From NCBI RefSeq assembly GCF_001676025.1, contig NZ_LZFW01000084.1, positions 62,001-126,000 of the forward strand: a stretch of 64,000 bases of DNA, given 5' to 3'. The notes beneath the pieces were generated by a model, which was not told where the DNA came from, made no database searches, and saw only the letters and a program-made list of their open reading frames with translations. Numbering within the stretch: position 1 is the stretch's first letter; every line of letters begins with the position of its first letter. Origin of the DNA: Vibrio sp. UCD-FRSSP16_30 (GTDB taxonomy: Bacteria; Pseudomonadota; Gammaproteobacteria; Enterobacterales; Vibrionaceae). Positions 45,270-57,620 of this stretch are shown in pieces. The position numbers and the translations under genes were made by a program.

Positions 45270-47957
45270 TTAGTCAAGAGTACGCTTAACTTCAACAATT
45301 TCGAATACTTCGATTTGGTCACCAGCGCGAACATCATTGTAGTTCTTAACGCCGATACCACATTCGTAGCCATTCTTAACTTCTTGTACGTCATCTTTAA
45401 AGCGGCGTAGAGATTCTAGCTCACCTTCATAGATTACAACGTTTTCACGAAGAACACGGATTGGGTTGCTACGCTTAATCAGACCTTCAGTTACCATACA
45501 ACCAGCGATAGCGCCAAGTTTTGGTGACTTAAATACGTCACGAACTTCAGCAAGACCAATAATCTCTTGTCTGAATTCAGGAGCAAGCATACCGCCCATC
45601 GCAAGTTTAACTTCGTCAATCAATTGGTAAATGATTGAGTAGTAACGAAGGTCTAGGTTTTCATTTTCAACAGTACGACGTGCCGATGCATCAGCACGAA
45701 CGTTAAAGCCAAGAATGATAGCGTTAGAAGCTGCTGCTAGAACCGCATCAGTTTCAGTAATACCACCAACACCAGAACCTACGATGTTAACTTTAACTTC
45801 ATCAGTAGAAAGTTTACGTAGTGAATCAGCAATCGCTTCTACAGAACCCTGTACGTCAGCTTTAAGAACAACGTTCAGTTCTGCAACTTCACCAGCAGTC
45901 ATGTTTGAGAACATGTTCTCAAGTTTAGATTTCTGTTGACGAGCAAGTTTCACATCACGGAATTTACCTTGACGGTAGTTCGCAACTTCACGAGCTTTAC
46001 GCTCATCACGAACAACAGTAGCTTCATCACCTGACGCTGGAACACCAGAAAGACCGATGATTTCCACAGGGATAGAAGGACCAGCTTCAACAATCTCGTT
46101 ACCGTTTTCATCGCGCATTGCACGAACACGGCCGTATTCTTGACCACAAAGAAGGATATCACCTTTGTGAAGAGTACCTGACTGAACAAGTACAGTAGCA
46201 ACTGGACCACGACCTTTATCTAGGCGAGATTCAACAACAACACCTGAAGCCATACCTTCACTTACCGCAGTAAGTTCAAGAATTTCAGATTGAAGAAGAA
46301 TAGTTTCTAGCAAACCTTCAATGTTAGTACCTTGTTTCGCAGAGATGTGAACAAACATGTTCTCACCGCCCCACTCTTCAGGGATAACATCGTACTGAGC
46401 AAGCTCATTCTTCACGTTGTCAGGGTTTGCACCCTCTTTATCAATTTTGTTTACAGCAATAATTAGAGGTACACCTGCCGCTTTCGCATGCTGGATTGCC
46501 TCAACTGTTTGTGGCATTACGCCATCATCTGCTGCAACAACAAGTACAACGATATCTGTCGCTTGAGCACCACGAGCACGCATTGCGGTAAACGCGGCGT
46601 GTCCAGGAGTATCAAGGAAGGTGATCATGCCATTGTCAGTTTCAACATGGTAAGCACCGATATGCTGTGTAATACCACCCGCTTCAGCGTCAGCAACGTG
46701 CGCTTTACGAATGTAATCAAGAGTCGATGTTTTACCATGGTCAACGTGACCCATGATAGTAACAACTGGAGCACGCGGTAGTGATTCTTGAGAGCTATCA
46801 CGATCAGAAAGTACTGCTTCTTCCAGTTCATTCTCTTTACGAAGAACAACTTTGTGACCCATTTCTTCAGCGACTAGAGCTGCAGTTTCTTGGTCGATAA
46901 CTTGGTTGATAGTCGCCATAGCGCCCATCTTCATCATTACCTTAATCACTTCAGTTGCTTTCACTGACATTTTGTTTGCCAGTTCAGATACAACAACAGT
47001 CTCGCCAATTACAACGTCAGCTTTTGCTACAGTTGCAGTTTTATCAAAACCTTGCTGCATAGAAGTTGGTTTAGCTAGCTTGCCTTTACGACCACGACCA
47101 CGTTGGTTGCGACCGCCACGAGCATTTGCGTTAGCATTTGCATCAGCTGGCTTTTTCTTCTTCTTCTTACGAGCGCCACCATCGGCACGACGGTCAGCAG
47201 CATCTTCTGCTTCACGAGCGTAAGTAGAAGTTGTGACGTGATAATCAGTGGTCTCAGTCTTCTTAGTTTGTTCTTCTTTAGCCCAACGTTCTGCGTTTTC
47301 TTCTGCAAGTTTACGCGCATCTTCAAGAAGTTTTTCTGCTTCTTGTTCTACTTTACGTTTAGCTTCTTCTTCTTGGCGACGTTTTAAGTCAGCCGCATCT
47401 TTTGCTGCTTGATCTTTCACTTTACGCTCTTCTGAGTCAATTTGTGGAGCTTCTTTTGATTCAGCTTTTGCTTTGGCAGCAGCTTGACGTTTTGCAGCTT
47501 CTTCAGCTTCACGTTTTACTTTTGCTTCTGCTTCACGCTGTGCTTTTTCTTCAGCTTCGCGTTTTGCTTTATCTTCAGCTTCCTGTTTTGCTGCAGCTTC
47601 TGCTTCTAGGCGTGCTTTATCCTCAGCTTCTTGACGAGCTTGCTCATCTACAGAGCTACGCTTCACGTAGGTACGTTTTTTACGTACTTCTACGGTTACA
47701 TCCTTGCTCTTGCCGCCGCCAGCTGCAACACTCAATGTGCTACGTTTCTTACGTTGTAAAGTTAGACGGGTTGGTTCAGACTCGCCAGACGTATCACCAT
47801 GTTCTTTCTTTAGGTGCGTCAACAGTGACTGTTTTTCTTCATCAGTCACATTATCGCTAGAGTTCTTTTTAAGACCTGCATCCGCTAATTGTTCGATTAA
47901 GCGCTCAACCGGCGTACCAATTTCTTCACTTAGTGCTTTAACTGTAAGTTTTGTCAT
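45270..47957 (-). CDS. infB: translation initiation factor IF-2
   Basis: An 895-residue initiator-tRNA-binding GTPase. The N-terminal IF2N domain begins [25 protein letters not shown] long charged coiled segment with repeated (K/R)-(R/Q)-E-A-E units covers about residues 95-260, then the conserved G domain with [21 protein letters not shown] and NKIDK. ATG 47957 with GGAGG upstream is the start. Internal starts for shorter IF-2 forms, known in E. coli, were not resolved. Confidence 0.98.
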   Translation of the reverse strand: MTKLTVKALSEEIGTPVERLIEQLADAGLKKNSSDNVTDEEKQSLLTHLKKEHGDTSGESEPTRLTLQRKKRSTLSVAAGGGKSKDVTVEVRKKRTYVKRSSVDEQARQEAEDKARLEAEAAAKQEAEDKAKREAEEKAQREAEAKVKREAEEAAKRQAAAKAKAESKEAPQIDSEERKVKDQAAKDAADLKRRQEEEAKRKVEQEAEKLLEDARKLAEENAERWAKEEQTKKTETTDYHVTTSTYAREAEDAADRRADGGARKKKKKKPADANANANARGGRNQRGRGRKGKLAKPTSMQQGFDKTATVAKADVVIGETVVVSELANKMSVKATEVIKVMMKMGAMATINQVIDQETAALVAEEMGHKVVLRKENELEEAVLSDRDSSQESLPRAPVVTIMGHVDHGKTSTLDYIRKAHVADAEAGGITQHIGAYHVETDNGMITFLDTPGHAAFTAMRARGAQATDIVVLVVAADDGVMPQTVEAIQHAKAAGVPLIIAVNKIDKEGANPDNVKNELAQYDVIPEEWGGENMFVHISAKQGTNIEGLLETILLQSEILELTAVSEGMASGVVVESRLDKGRGPVATVLVQSGTLHKGDILLCGQEYGRVRAMRDENGNEIVEAGPSIPVEIIGLSGVPASGDEATVVRDERKAREVANYRQGKFRDVKLARQQKSKLENMFSNMTAGEVAELNVVLKADVQGSVEAIADSLRKLSTDEVKVNIVGSGVGGITETDAVLAAASNAIILGFNVRADASARRTVENENLDLRYYSIIYQLIDEVKLAMGGMLAPEFRQEIIGLAEVRDVFKSPKLGAIAGCMVTEGLIKRSNPIRVLRENVVIYEGELESLRRFKDDVQEVKNGYECGIGVKNYNDVRAGDQIEVFEIVEVKRTLD

Positions 47958-47976
47958 GCAACTACCTCCGTGCGGA

Positions 47977-49464
47977 TTATTCTTCGTCACCAAACCAACA
48001 GATGTTACGCGCAGCCATAATCAGCTCACCCGCACGCTCTTCTGTTAAGTCGTCGATACCTTCAAGATCATCAATGCCTTGGTCAGCAAGATCTTCTAGG
48101 GTCACTATACCTTTAGCTGCCAGTTTGAACGCCATTTCGCGTTCTAAACCTTCTAGAGCTAATAGGTCATCAGCAGGTTGTAATCCTTCAAACGACTCTT
48201 CTTGCGCTAGAGCAAGGGTAGTTAGTGCATTTTTAGCTCGACCACGTAGTTCTTCGACTAAGTCTTCATCTAGACCATTAATTTCCAACAACTCATTCAT
48301 TGGCACGTATGCCACTTCTTCTAGTGTTGAGAAACCTTCTTCTACCAACATTTCTGCGAAATCTTGTTCAAGGTCTAGATGCTTCATGAAGCCTTCAATG
48401 GCTTCAGTTGATTCTGCTTCGTGTTTCTTCTGTAGATCTTCTACAGTCATTACGTTCAGTTCCCAACCAGTCAGTTGTGAAGCTAAACGTACGTTTTGGC
48501 CACTACGACCAATAGCTTGTGCTAGGTTATCAGCTTCTACAGCGATATCCATAGAGTGAGTATCTTCATCAACGATGATAGAAGCTACATCAGCAGGAGC
48601 CATTGCGTTGATAACAAACTGCGCCGGGTTATCATCCCAAAGAATGATATCGATACGCTCGTTGCCCAACTCACCAGATACAGCTTGTACGCGTGCACCA
48701 CGCATACCAACACATGCACCCACTGGGTCAATACGACGGTCATTTGTTTTAACGGCAATTTTCGCACGAGAACCAGGATCACGAGCTGCTGCTTTAAGCT
48801 CAATGATATCTTCTGCAATTTCTGGCACTTCGATGCGGAATAATTCAGTTAGCATTTCAGGCTTAGAGCGAGTAATGAATAGCTGGAAGCCACGCGCTTC
48901 AGGGCGAACAGAATAAAGAAGACCACGTACACGGTCACCCGGACGGAAGTTCTCACGAGGAAGTTGGTCATCACGAAGGATAACAGCTTCTGCATTATTA
49001 CCAAGATCCAAAACCACTGTTTCACGATTTACTTTCTTGACAACACCAGTGATTAGCTCACCTTCGTTATCAATAAATTGTTCAACGATTTGCTCACGCT
49101 CAGCTTCACGTACTTTTTGTACGATAACTTGTTTTGCTGTTTGCGTAGTGATTCGGTCAAATTTTACAGATTCGATATCATCTTCGATGTAACCACCAAG
49201 CTCGATAGTCTCATCATCGTATTTTGCAGCTTCAAAAGAGATTTCAAGAGTTGGATTTTCAACTTCTTCAACCACTTCCCAACGACGGAGTGTTTCAAAG
49301 TTACCGCTTTTACGGTCAATTTCAACACGTACTTCGATCTCGATCTCGTACTTCTTTTTAGTCGCAGTAGCTAGTGCAATTTCAAGTGCTTCAAATATAC
49401 GCTCGCGAGGAACGCCTTTTTCATTTGAAACTGCTTCAACTACAGCTAAGATTTCTTTATTCAT
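47977..49464 (-). CDS. nusA: transcription termination/antitermination factor NusA
   Basis: A 495-residue RNA polymerase partner. The N-terminal domain ([24 protein letters not shown]) is followed by S1 ([21 protein letters not shown]), two KH domains ([21 protein letters not shown] and [20 protein letters not shown]) and two C-terminal acidic repeats. It affects pausing, termination and antitermination. It is translated from the rimP-nusA-infB operon, 20 nt before infB. Confidence 0.98.
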   Translation of the reverse strand: MNKEILAVVEAVSNEKGVPRERIFEALEIALATATKKKYEIEIEVRVEIDRKSGNFETLRRWEVVEEVENPTLEISFEAAKYDDETIELGGYIEDDIESVKFDRITTQTAKQVIVQKVREAEREQIVEQFIDNEGELITGVVKKVNRETVVLDLGNNAEAVILRDDQLPRENFRPGDRVRGLLYSVRPEARGFQLFITRSKPEMLTELFRIEVPEIAEDIIELKAAARDPGSRAKIAVKTNDRRIDPVGACVGMRGARVQAVSGELGNERIDIILWDDNPAQFVINAMAPADVASIIVDEDTHSMDIAVEADNLAQAIGRSGQNVRLASQLTGWELNVMTVEDLQKKHEAESTEAIEGFMKHLDLEQDFAEMLVEEGFSTLEEVAYVPMNELLEINGLDEDLVEELRGRAKNALTTLALAQEESFEGLQPADDLLALEGLEREMAFKLAAKGIVTLEDLADQGIDDLEGIDDLTEERAGELIMAARNICWFGDEE

Positions 49465-49487
49465 TCTAATAGCCTCTTAAAATAGAC

Positions 49488-49943
49488 TTAAAACTTAGGG
49501 ATCAGATTAGCTTTAGAGATGTTGCTTAAAGCAAACTCATTCTCTTCGTTGTCAGTCTCGATAGTAACTAACTCACCATCCAGACCTTTAATAATGCCTT
49601 TCCACTTACGGCGATTACCAACACCCATCTTCAACACTATGTTGACCTCATGGCCCACAAATTGCTCATAATGTGCAGCTTTGAAAAGCGGTCGCTCAAG
49701 TCCTGGTGAAGACACTTCTAGGCTATAAGCAACAGAGATTGGATCTTCTACATCCATTACTGCGCTCACCTGATGGCTTACTTCAGCACAATCGTCAACA
49801 TTAATACCGTTTTCAGTATCGATATAAATGCGTAATGTCGAATATTCGCCTGCGCGAATAAACTCAAGTCCAACTAATTCGTAACCCAACGCCTCTACTG
49901 GCGCTTCAAGCATTTCCGTTAGTTGTCTCTCTAAACCAGTCAT
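49488..49943 (-). CDS. rimP: ribosome maturation factor RimP
   Basis: A 151-residue protein needed for early 30S assembly. [58 protein letters not shown] and [15 protein letters not shown] are family signatures; the stretches are spread over residues 7-88. It opens the nusA operon, just downstream of the tRNA genes and their terminator. Confidence 0.96.
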   Translation of the reverse strand: MTGLERQLTEMLEAPVEALGYELVGLEFIRAGEYSTLRIYIDTENGINVDDCAEVSHQVSAVMDVEDPISVAYSLEVSSPGLERPLFKAAHYEQFVGHEVNIVLKMGVGNRRKWKGIIKGLDGELVTIETDNEENEFALSNISKANLIPKF

Positions 49944-50031
49944 TATTCAACCACTCCAGAAACAAAAAAAGGGCATAAAGCCCATTTCATTTACCAAGCA
50001 CACACCCGCAGTGATAAACCGCAGATAACAA

Positions 50032-50056
50032 AAAACCCCGATAATGTCGGGGTTTT
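50032..50056 (-). terminator. terminator after the secG-tRNA unit
   Basis: AAAACCCCGA and TCGGGGTTTT form a 10-bp stem with a 5-nt loop, and a T-run follows on the minus strand. It lies between tRNA-fMet and rimP. Confidence 0.88.
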
Positions 50057-50152
50057 ATGCTGCTGGACCCTGATATCACTAAGCTTCTAAAAGCTTAGCT
50101 CATAACCGAAAAATTTCAGTTATGATGTTTGAAAACTCAGACCAAAATGAAT

Positions 50153-50229
<77 letters not shown>

Positions 50230-50277
50230 TCCGATAATTGAACGCTTAAGTTCAATACATTGTTTTCAAACAATATA

Positions 50278-50361
50278 TGGTGCCGAGAGAGGGACTCGAA
50301 CCCTCACACCAAAGGCACCAGCACCTCATGCTGGCGTGTCTACCAATTTCACCATCTCGGC
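50278..50361 (-). tRNA. tRNA-Leu (GAG)
   Basis: An 84-nt class II tRNA with encoded CCA and a long variable arm. The acceptor stem is GCCGAGA/TCTCGGC, and the anticodon stem CCAGC/GCTGG holds the loop ATGAGGT, so the anticodon is GAG (reads CUC and CUU). It lies between secG and tRNA-fMet, as in E. coli leuU. Confidence 0.95.
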
Positions 50362-50376
50362 AATAAGTATTTAAAC

Positions 50377-50712
50377 TTATTCAGGAATTTCTTCACCCTT
50401 TTGGGCTGGAATTTCCTTCACTACATCGTCTGCTTTTTGAATAGTTTGACCAGCTGTTGGGTCAATCCACTGAGACTCGGTTTTATGTGTAGACATATTA
50501 CCTAGAAACAAACAAACAACGATAAAAATTAATGCAAAAACTGCAGTCATTCGGGTTAAAAAGTTACCAGAGCCGCCAGCACCAAATACTGTATTTGATG
50601 CACCTGCACCGAATGAGGCTCCCATATCTGCGCCTTTACCTTGTTGAATCAGAACCAGGCCAATTACACCAAGCGCAGCCAACAGGTAAATCACAAGTAG
50701 AGTTTCAAACAT
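50377..50712 (-). CDS. secG: preprotein translocase subunit SecG
   Basis: A 111-residue inner-membrane protein with two helices. LIQQGKGADMGASFGAGASNTVFGAGGSGNFLTR is the family core (about residues 22-55). It helps SecYE translocate proteins. In E. coli and V. cholerae glmM precedes secG; here lspA lies upstream instead, so this is a synteny break. Confidence 0.95.
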   Translation of the reverse strand: MFETLLVIYLLAALGVIGLVLIQQGKGADMGASFGAGASNTVFGAGGSGNFLTRMTAVFALIFIVVCLFLGNMSTHKTESQWIDPTAGQTIQKADDVVKEIPAQKGEEIPE

Positions 50713-50913
50713 CTTTCCACCTATGTTCCAAATTGTTGAGCCAGCGCGTCATAATCTTGAAAAATATGATTACAACAAAGCTAGCGCGCCCTTTATAGGG
50801 CGGACGCAATACTAGCGAAACCTTGTCGCGGTGACAAGCAAAAATTGCTTCCACCGCCACTAAACGCTCAATTATCGAACATTGGTTTAACTAATACTGC
50901 ATTTGTATAAAAT

Positions 50914-51417
50914 TTACGCGTTACGTTTGGTGTTAACAAAGCTATCTAGGATAACCATAACCGCACCAATGCATATCGTGCTATCAGCTAAATTAAATGC
51001 AGGCCAATGATAAGTGCCAACAAAGAAATCTAAATAATCAACAACAAAGCCATGAATCACTCGGTCAAAAACATTACCTAATGCGCCACCAATAATCAGT
51101 GCATAAGCAATGTTATTCCACTTCTCAGCTTTAGGAAGTTTACTCATCCAAACCGTCAACATGGCACAAACTGCAATGGCGATTCCGGTAAATAACCATC
51201 GTTGCCAACCGCTTTGATCACCAAGAAAACTAAACGCAGCACCATAGTTATGGACATACAGTAAATTAAAGAAAGGCAACACTTCAATGCGGTTAGCCCA
51301 ACCGTAACCCATGCTATCCATGACCACGAGTTTTATCGCGATATCGACGATAAAGATAAGGGCCGCGAGCCATAACCAGCGCACCCCACTCTGTTTTAGC
51401 GAGTTGATGTTAGGCAA
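50914..51417 (-). CDS. lspA: lipoprotein signal peptidase LspA
   Basis: A 167-residue aspartic peptidase with four helices that cuts prolipoproteins. Visible motifs are [31 protein letters not shown] (catalytic Asp in NVFDR) and FNLADS with the second Asp. The start is TTG 51417, with GAGG upstream, overlapping the end of ileS by 8 bp. The longer frame from 51546 lies inside ileS. The genes fkpB and ispH that usually follow lspA are missing here. Confidence 0.93.
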   Translation of the reverse strand: MPNINSLKQSGVRWLWLAALIFIVDIAIKLVVMDSMGYGWANRIEVLPFFNLLYVHNYGAAFSFLGDQSGWQRWLFTGIAIAVCAMLTVWMSKLPKAEKWNNIAYALIIGGALGNVFDRVIHGFVVDYLDFFVGTYHWPAFNLADSTICIGAVMVILDSFVNTKRNA

Positions 51418-54241
51418 ACTTACGAACCTCACCTTCACCATCAATATTTGACACACAACGACCACAGATTGTTTCATGGCCTTCAATAGTGCCAACATCT
51501 GCAGTGTGGTGCCAACAACGGTCACACTTCTTAAGCTCAGTCGCATCTAGTTGCACAAACAAACCTTCAATATCAGTTTGTTGAGCGGTAGTTGGCTTAT
51601 CAGAAAGCGCAGCAACATCTGCACGTGAAGTTAATAGAGCAAAGCGCAGTTCATCACCTAGCAGGTTCAGTTTTGCAGCCAATGCATCGTCAGCATAAAG
51701 CGTCACTTCAGCTTGTAGTGAGCCACCGATAAGCTTTTCTTTACGAGCTTCTTCAAGCAGTTTGTTCACTGAAGCGCGAACTTGCTGAATCTCATCCCAG
51801 AATTCGTTATTCAGTTCTTCACCTTCGGCAAGACCAAATAAGCCATCGTACCACTCACCTGTGAAGACGAATTTATCGCGTTCACCTGGCATTTGGTTCC
51901 AGATTTCATCTGCTGTGAATGACATGATAGGTGCCATCCAACGAACTAGACCTTCAACGATGTAGTAAAGCGCCGACTGACAACTACGTTGGGCATGACT
52001 GCCTTTCTTAGCGGTGTACTGGCGATCTTTAATTACGTCTAGGTAGAAAGAGCCCATTTCAATTGAACAGAAGTGCATCAAACGCTGAGTAACCGCGTGA
52101 GTGTTATATTCTTCGTACGATTGAACGATATCTTGTTGTGCTTCTAGAGCGCGACCTACAGCCCAACGGTCTAAAGCAACCATTTCGTCTGCTGGTACCA
52201 AATCAGTCTTAGGATCAAAGCCACTTAGGTTAGCTAAGAAGAAACGAGCCGTGTTACGGATACGACGGTACGCATCAGCACTACGTTTTAGAATCTCATC
52301 AGATACCGCAACTTCGCCGGTGTAATCTGTTGATGAAACCCAAAGACGCAAGATATCAGCACCAAGCTTGTTAGTAACATCTTTCGGTGCTACAACGTTA
52401 CCGATTGATTTAGACATTTTACGTCCGTCACCATCAACCACAAAACCATGAGTTAATACTTGCTTGTATGGCGCTTCGCCTTTCATCGCAACCGATGAAA
52501 TCAGTGAAGACTGGAACCAACCACGGTGTTGATCAGAACCTTCTAAGTAAAGGTCAGCACTTGCGCCGTGGAACTCTTCACGAGTATCAACAACAGAGTA
52601 GTGAGTCACACCTGAGTCAAACCATACATCAAGTGTATCCAATGTTTTCTCGTAGTTAGCAGCATCTGCTTCGCCAAGAAGTTCAGCGGTATCGATATCC
52701 CACCAAGCTTGAATGCCTTTTTGCTCAACCAGTTTTGCTACTTTTTCAATTAGTTCTTGAGTATTCGGGTGAAGCTCAGATGTCTCTTTATGGACAAATA
52801 ATGTGATCGGCACGCCCCAAGTACGTTGACGAGAGATACACCATTCTGGGCGACCTTCAACCATACCTTCAATGCGGCTTTGGCCCCACTCGGGCATCCA
52901 CTGAACACCTTTAATTGCTTCTAATGAATTAGCTCGCAGACCGGCTTGGTCCATAGAGATAAACCATTGTGGCGTAGCACGGAAGATAATTGGTGTTTTA
53001 TGACGCCAGCAATGTGGGTAGCTGTGTTCAAAAGCGTGATGATGTAATAGCGCGCCCTTTTCTTTAAGAACGTCTAAAACAGAATCGTTAGCTTTAAATA
53101 CGTGCTGACCTGCAAACAATTCTGTATCCGGTAGATACACACCGTTAGAACCAACAGGGTTAGCAACTTCAAGATCGTATTGCTTACCTACCACGAAATC
53201 TTCTTGACCGTGACCAGGTGCAGTATGAACGATACCCGTACCTGAATCGGTTGTAACGTGATCGCCAAGAACCACAGGAACAGTGAAGTCATAGAATGGA
53301 TGTTGGAAGTTAAGAAGCTCTAAATCAGCACCTTTTGCAAAACCAAGGTTATGGAAATGTTCAATGCCAACACGATCCATCACATCTTTTGCAAGATCAG
53401 ACGCTAAGATCAAGCGTTGAGGGTTTTCACCGTCAATCTGAACTAACACATATTCAAGATCATCACGTACACATACCGCACGGTTTGCAGGTAGTGTCCA
53501 AGGTGTTGTTGTCCAGATAACAACAAATAAATCACCTTCACCAGCATGACCATCAGCTAAAGTGAATTTGCTTAATACAGCTGCTTCATCAGCCGCTTTA
53601 AATTTCACATCAATAGACGGTGACACTTTATCTTTATATTCAACTTCTGCTTCCGCCAGTGCACTTCCACAGTCAGTACACCAATGAACAGGTTTAAAGC
53701 CTTTTAGTAAGTGACCGTTATCGGCGATTTTACCTAAAGCGCGGATAATGTTCGCTTCTGTACCAAAATCCATAGTGCGGTAAGGTTTATCCCACTCGCC
53801 CATGATACCCAAGCGTTTGAAGCTCTCTTTTTGGCCTTCAACTTGACCTGCAGCGTACTTGCGGCACTCTTCACGGAATTCAGCCGCTGAGATCTTATGA
53901 CCCGGCTTACCTTTCTTCTTCTCAACCATCAGTTCGATAGGAAGACCATGGCAATCCCAACCAGGGATATACGGCGCATCGTATCCAGAAAGAGTTTTAG
54001 ATTTAATAATAATGTCTTTAAGAATCTTATTTAGCGCGTGACCAATATGGATGTCACCGTTTGCGTATGGAGGGCCATCATGCAAAACAAAAGGCTTATT
54101 ACCTTTTTTAGCTTCACGGATAGCACCGTAAAGATCTTCTTTATACCAACGCTTAAGCATTTCTGGTTCACGATTAGCCAGATTACCGCGCATTGGAAAC
54201 CCTGTTTCTGGGAGGTTCAGGGTATCTTTATAGTCAGTCAT
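51410..54241 (-). CDS. ileS: isoleucyl-tRNA synthetase
   Basis: A 943-residue class I enzyme. The HIGH motif is seen in [18 protein letters not shown] and the KMSKS motif in KMSKSIGN. The CP1 editing region includes [14 protein letters not shown]. The C-terminal zinc site is CDRCWHH and CGRC. Full length and intact, it charges tRNA-Ile and edits misactivated valine. It is in an operon with ribF upstream and lspA downstream. Confidence 0.98.
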   Translation of the reverse strand: MTDYKDTLNLPETGFPMRGNLANREPEMLKRWYKEDLYGAIREAKKGNKPFVLHDGPPYANGDIHIGHALNKILKDIIIKSKTLSGYDAPYIPGWDCHGLPIELMVEKKKGKPGHKISAAEFREECRKYAAGQVEGQKESFKRLGIMGEWDKPYRTMDFGTEANIIRALGKIADNGHLLKGFKPVHWCTDCGSALAEAEVEYKDKVSPSIDVKFKAADEAAVLSKFTLADGHAGEGDLFVVIWTTTPWTLPANRAVCVRDDLEYVLVQIDGENPQRLILASDLAKDVMDRVGIEHFHNLGFAKGADLELLNFQHPFYDFTVPVVLGDHVTTDSGTGIVHTAPGHGQEDFVVGKQYDLEVANPVGSNGVYLPDTELFAGQHVFKANDSVLDVLKEKGALLHHHAFEHSYPHCWRHKTPIIFRATPQWFISMDQAGLRANSLEAIKGVQWMPEWGQSRIEGMVEGRPEWCISRQRTWGVPITLFVHKETSELHPNTQELIEKVAKLVEQKGIQAWWDIDTAELLGEADAANYEKTLDTLDVWFDSGVTHYSVVDTREEFHGASADLYLEGSDQHRGWFQSSLISSVAMKGEAPYKQVLTHGFVVDGDGRKMSKSIGNVVAPKDVTNKLGADILRLWVSSTDYTGEVAVSDEILKRSADAYRRIRNTARFFLANLSGFDPKTDLVPADEMVALDRWAVGRALEAQQDIVQSYEEYNTHAVTQRLMHFCSIEMGSFYLDVIKDRQYTAKKGSHAQRSCQSALYYIVEGLVRWMAPIMSFTADEIWNQMPGERDKFVFTGEWYDGLFGLAEGEELNNEFWDEIQQVRASVNKLLEEARKEKLIGGSLQAEVTLYADDALAAKLNLLGDELRFALLTSRADVAALSDKPTTAQQTDIEGLFVQLDATELKKCDRCWHHTADVGTIEGHETICGRCVSNIDGEGEVRKFA

Positions 54242-54347
54242 CGATTCTTATTTCCGTAATATTGGGTGAAATTAGACATTTTGCTGAATGTCTACTTACT
54301 CAGCGATGAGTCCTCATAAACTGAGGTTCATGCATTTGGGTAGCGTA

Positions 54348-55277
54348 TCATCTGTGCTGCAACAACCACACCCGAGCTGTTTCAGCATCTAATTCTATTT
54401 GAGTTTTAAGTGCATCAAAGGAAGGAAACTTCACTTCTTCACGCAACTTATGCAATAAACAGACTTCTAATTGTCTGCCATATAAATCTTTTGAAAAATC
54501 AAAAAAGTGCACTTCTAATTGTTGTCGTACACCATTCACTGTTGGCCTTTGCCCTACATTAGCAACGCCGCCAATTATTTGACCATCAATACTGGTTTCA
54601 ACAACATAAACACCAGAGACCGGTGACACAGTTCGTTTTAATGGGATGTTAGCGGTTGGAAAACCAATCGTTCTACCTAGTTTTCGGCCATGCGAAACTC
54701 GCCCACTAATACTGTAATGTCGTCCTAGCATGGATTTGGCTTGTGCTAATTCATCACAATTTAATGCTTCACGAATTGCAGTGCTGCTGACTCTTTCTGT
54801 ATTTAGACAGAAACTGGTCGTGCTCACAACCTCAAATCCATACTCTTTTCCTGCTTTTTCTAGCATAGAAAAGTTGCCTGTGCGTTTATTGCCAAATCGG
54901 AAGTCATCTCCCACAACGAGAAACTTGACTCCTAATTTATCCACCAGCAGTTCTTTAATAAACAGTTCCGGCGCAAGCTCCGCAAAACGTTTACTAAAAT
55001 TCACACAAAGTAGACGCTCTAAATTCAACTTACTTAATTGCACGTATTTATCGCGCAGTCGCGTAAGTCGAGCTGGCGCCTTGCTTTGCAAGAATAGCTC
55101 TAACGGCTGCGGCTCAAAAGTCATCACCACAGCGGGAAGACCAAGTGCGTCAGCTTTTTGTTTTACCTGCTTCAAGACCGTTTGATGCCCTAGATGGACA
55201 CCATCAAAGTTACCTATGGTCAAGACACATCCCTGATGCTCAGGGCGTATGTTATGGCTACCTCGGATAAGATGCAT
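54348..55277 (-). CDS. ribF: bifunctional riboflavin kinase/FAD synthetase
   Basis: A 309-residue enzyme that converts riboflavin to FMN and then FAD. The N-terminal nucleotidyltransferase half shows LTIGNFDGVHLGHQ and VGDDFRFGNKRTG. The C-terminal kinase half shows GRTIGFPTANI and GVYVV. It precedes ileS by 106 bp, as in most gammaproteobacteria. Confidence 0.96.
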   Translation of the reverse strand: MHLIRGSHNIRPEHQGCVLTIGNFDGVHLGHQTVLKQVKQKADALGLPAVVMTFEPQPLELFLQSKAPARLTRLRDKYVQLSKLNLERLLCVNFSKRFAELAPELFIKELLVDKLGVKFLVVGDDFRFGNKRTGNFSMLEKAGKEYGFEVVSTTSFCLNTERVSSTAIREALNCDELAQAKSMLGRHYSISGRVSHGRKLGRTIGFPTANIPLKRTVSPVSGVYVVETSIDGQIIGGVANVGQRPTVNGVRQQLEVHFFDFSKDLYGRQLEVCLLHKLREEVKFPSFDALKTQIELDAETARVWLLQHR

Positions 55278-55399
55278 GTAACGTTTAAAACCTAACCTTC
55301 TTAGTCTACAAGGGTCTAAAATCCCTAAACTGACGAATTATATACCAAAAACTCTAATAGATGCTAGCAACGCGAAGTGCTGATTTATGTTGCTATCAA

Positions 55400-56959
55400 T
55401 TAAGTGTTCGCTTTTAAGTGTTTAAGGCGAATACCAAGCAACAAGGCCACGATTAAATATGCACAAGCGCCTGCACCAATCATAGTGATAAGTTCCATCA
55501 CTCGATGCTTTAAAGACATCTCTACCCAAGCATCCAATGGTTTTAGTAAATATAAGATAGCCAAGACCATCGCTATACCAGCAATAGCAACTCGTGCGAT
55601 ATAACTTACGGTGTGCTTGGTTAAACGATACACCTGCGCTCTATGTAGCCCTCTGTAGAGCAAAGCCATATTCACAAATGCTGATAAAGCCGTCGCCATC
55701 GCTAAACCAATGTAGCCATAGTGGTAAGCAAAGATAATATTAAACACCATATTTGTTGTCATCGCTATGATGCCATAACGAACCGGTGTTTTTGTATCTT
55801 GGCGAGAATAGTACCCTGGGGCTAATACCTTAATTAACATAAAATTAAGCAGGCCAGAAGCGTAAGCAATCAATGAATATGATGACTGCAGTACCTCATG
55901 AATACCAAATTCACCACGCATAAACAATACCATTAGCATTGGTTTTGCCAACACGATCAGGCCTAGCATTGCTGGTAAACCAAGCAACACAACCATACGT
56001 ACGCCCCAATCCATTGTCGCGGCAAAAGCATGGCTCTGAGAATCAACATGCTTGCGAGAGAGCGCTGGTAAAATCACGGTCGCAATCGCAATACCAAATA
56101 ACCCTAGAGGAAACTCAAGCAATCGGTCTGAATAATACAACCAACTGATTGAGCCTGTTTGCAAAAAACTCGCGATAAAGGTATCAAGTAATAAGTTAAT
56201 TTGACTGACCGAAACACCAAATAAAGCCGGTATCATTAGCGTACGAATTCTGACAACACCAGGATCTCGCCAACCCCACTGAGGTTTAACTAAAACCCCT
56301 TCTTTGATTAAAAAAGGAATTTGGAAGAAAAACTGAACCATACCACCTAGGAACACACCAATCGCTAAACCAATTTCAGGGTTTTCTAGACGTGGCGAGA
56401 TCATCATTGCGGAGAAAATGATCATTACGTTCAAAAAGACAGGAGTAAACGAAGAAACCGCAAACTTACCTAGAGTGTTCAGTACTGAGCCAGAGAGAGC
56501 AACAAAAGTGATAAACCACAAATAAGGGAATGTGATTTTTAGCATTAAGCTGGCCATCTCAAACTTCTCAGCCGATGGGCCTCCATTTAACCAGTCAAGA
56601 AACCAACCAGTACCAAAGATTGCCGTCACTACGCCAGAACCTAACACCCCTAATACGGTCACTATGGTGACGATCACTCCTAATGTTCCGGAGACTTTGG
56701 CAATTAACTGCCTAGTTTCATCCATATCACCTTTGGAGTGGTATTCTGTGAGAACGGGAACAAACGCTTGAGAAAAAGCGCCCTCGGCAAACAGTCTCCT
56801 TAAAAAGTTAGGGATCTTATTGGCAAAGAAAAATACATCGGCACTTGCTCCCGCCCCCATAAGGTTGGCAACAACTACGTCCCGGACTAATCCCAATACA
56901 CGAGAGACTAAAGTCATGGCGCTTACAATGGCACCTGACTTGAGAAGGCCTTTACTCAC
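55400..56959 (-). CDS. murJ: lipid II flippase MurJ
   Basis: A 519-residue, fourteen-helix MOP-superfamily transporter that flips lipid II across the inner membrane. GLLKSGAIVSAMTLVSRVLGLVRD near the start and NFLRRLFAEGAFSQAFVP are MurJ signatures, and the basic central residues are present. It heads the murJ-ribF-ileS-lspA cluster and is divergent from rpsT. Confidence 0.96.
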   Translation of the reverse strand: MSKGLLKSGAIVSAMTLVSRVLGLVRDVVVANLMGAGASADVFFFANKIPNFLRRLFAEGAFSQAFVPVLTEYHSKGDMDETRQLIAKVSGTLGVIVTIVTVLGVLGSGVVTAIFGTGWFLDWLNGGPSAEKFEMASLMLKITFPYLWFITFVALSGSVLNTLGKFAVSSFTPVFLNVMIIFSAMMISPRLENPEIGLAIGVFLGGMVQFFFQIPFLIKEGVLVKPQWGWRDPGVVRIRTLMIPALFGVSVSQINLLLDTFIASFLQTGSISWLYYSDRLLEFPLGLFGIAIATVILPALSRKHVDSQSHAFAATMDWGVRMVVLLGLPAMLGLIVLAKPMLMVLFMRGEFGIHEVLQSSYSLIAYASGLLNFMLIKVLAPGYYSRQDTKTPVRYGIIAMTTNMVFNIIFAYHYGYIGLAMATALSAFVNMALLYRGLHRAQVYRLTKHTVSYIARVAIAGIAMVLAILYLLKPLDAWVEMSLKHRVMELITMIGAGACAYLIVALLLGIRLKHLKANT

Positions 56960-57258
56960 TTTTATTCCTTAATAATATAATGCAACGATTCTTTAGAATG
57001 CGCTTAGCAGACACACAGCCTAGCAGAAAGAAACTCTAACATATTGATATTGTCATTTAACTCGAAGTAACTTAGGTTGAGTGTAGATCTAGTGCCAAAA
57101 TGCTGTTAGAATCCCCGCCATCTTAACCGCGTTCACCTATCTAAACAAAATTACATTGTTTTAGATGAGTTTTCGCACAAATCAATTGACTTTCGGCTAC
57201 CATACAGGCATTCTCCACGGCCTTATATTGTACCGAACAAGTTTTGGGAGTTAGACCC
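56960..57258. other. murJ-rpsT divergent promoter region
   Basis: A 299-bp gap with no ORF. It must hold promoters for both genes. A TTGACT at 57186-57191 is a possible rpsT -35 box, but the matching -10 at 17 nt (CATTCT) is poor. Confidence 0.4.
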
Positions 57259-57519
57259 TTGGCAAACAGTAAATCTGCTAAGAAGCGCGCTATCCAAGCT
57301 GAGAAACGTCGTCAGCATAATGCTAGTCGTCGTTCTATGATGCGCACTTACATGAAAAAAACTATCGCCGCTATTGAAGCTGGTGATAAAGAAGCTGCAA
57401 CTGCTGAACTAGTAGCAGTTACACCGATCCTAGATCGCGCTGCAAGTAAAGGCCTTATTCATAAGAATAAAGCTGCACGTCATAAAGCACGCTTCTCTGC
57501 TGCAATCAAAGCTCTTTAA
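57259..57519 (+). CDS. rpsT: 30S ribosomal protein S20
   Basis: An 86-residue basic helical protein ([29 protein letters not shown], residues 2-30) that binds 16S rRNA. The start is TTG 57259, with GGGAG 8 nt upstream. A UUG start is also used by E. coli rpsT and serves feedback control. An apparent start at 57244 would include the ribosome-binding site and is rejected. Confidence 0.96.
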   Translation: MANSKSAKKRAIQAEKRRQHNASRRSMMRTYMKKTIAAIEAGDKEAATAELVAVTPILDRAASKGLIHKNKAARHKARFSAAIKAL

Positions 57520-57541
57520 TTAGAACTGCGATTCAGGTAGT

Positions 57542-57568
57542 AAAAAACCGGCTAACGCCGGTTTTTTT
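57542..57568 (+). terminator. terminator of rpsT
   Basis: AACCGGC and GCCGGTT form a 7-bp stem with the loop TAAC, preceded by an A-run and followed by seven T residues. Confidence 0.9.
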
Positions 57569-57620
57569 GTATCTATCGTATGAGTAAATTTATTTTCTAA
57601 CTTTTACTCAGCCTAATATC

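Noticed and set aside
47402..48048. Long plus-strand ORFs opposite infB and nusA
   Set aside because: They arise from the repetitive Lys/Glu/Ala-rich coding of the IF-2 linker read in antisense, with low-complexity Leu/Gln or Ser products.
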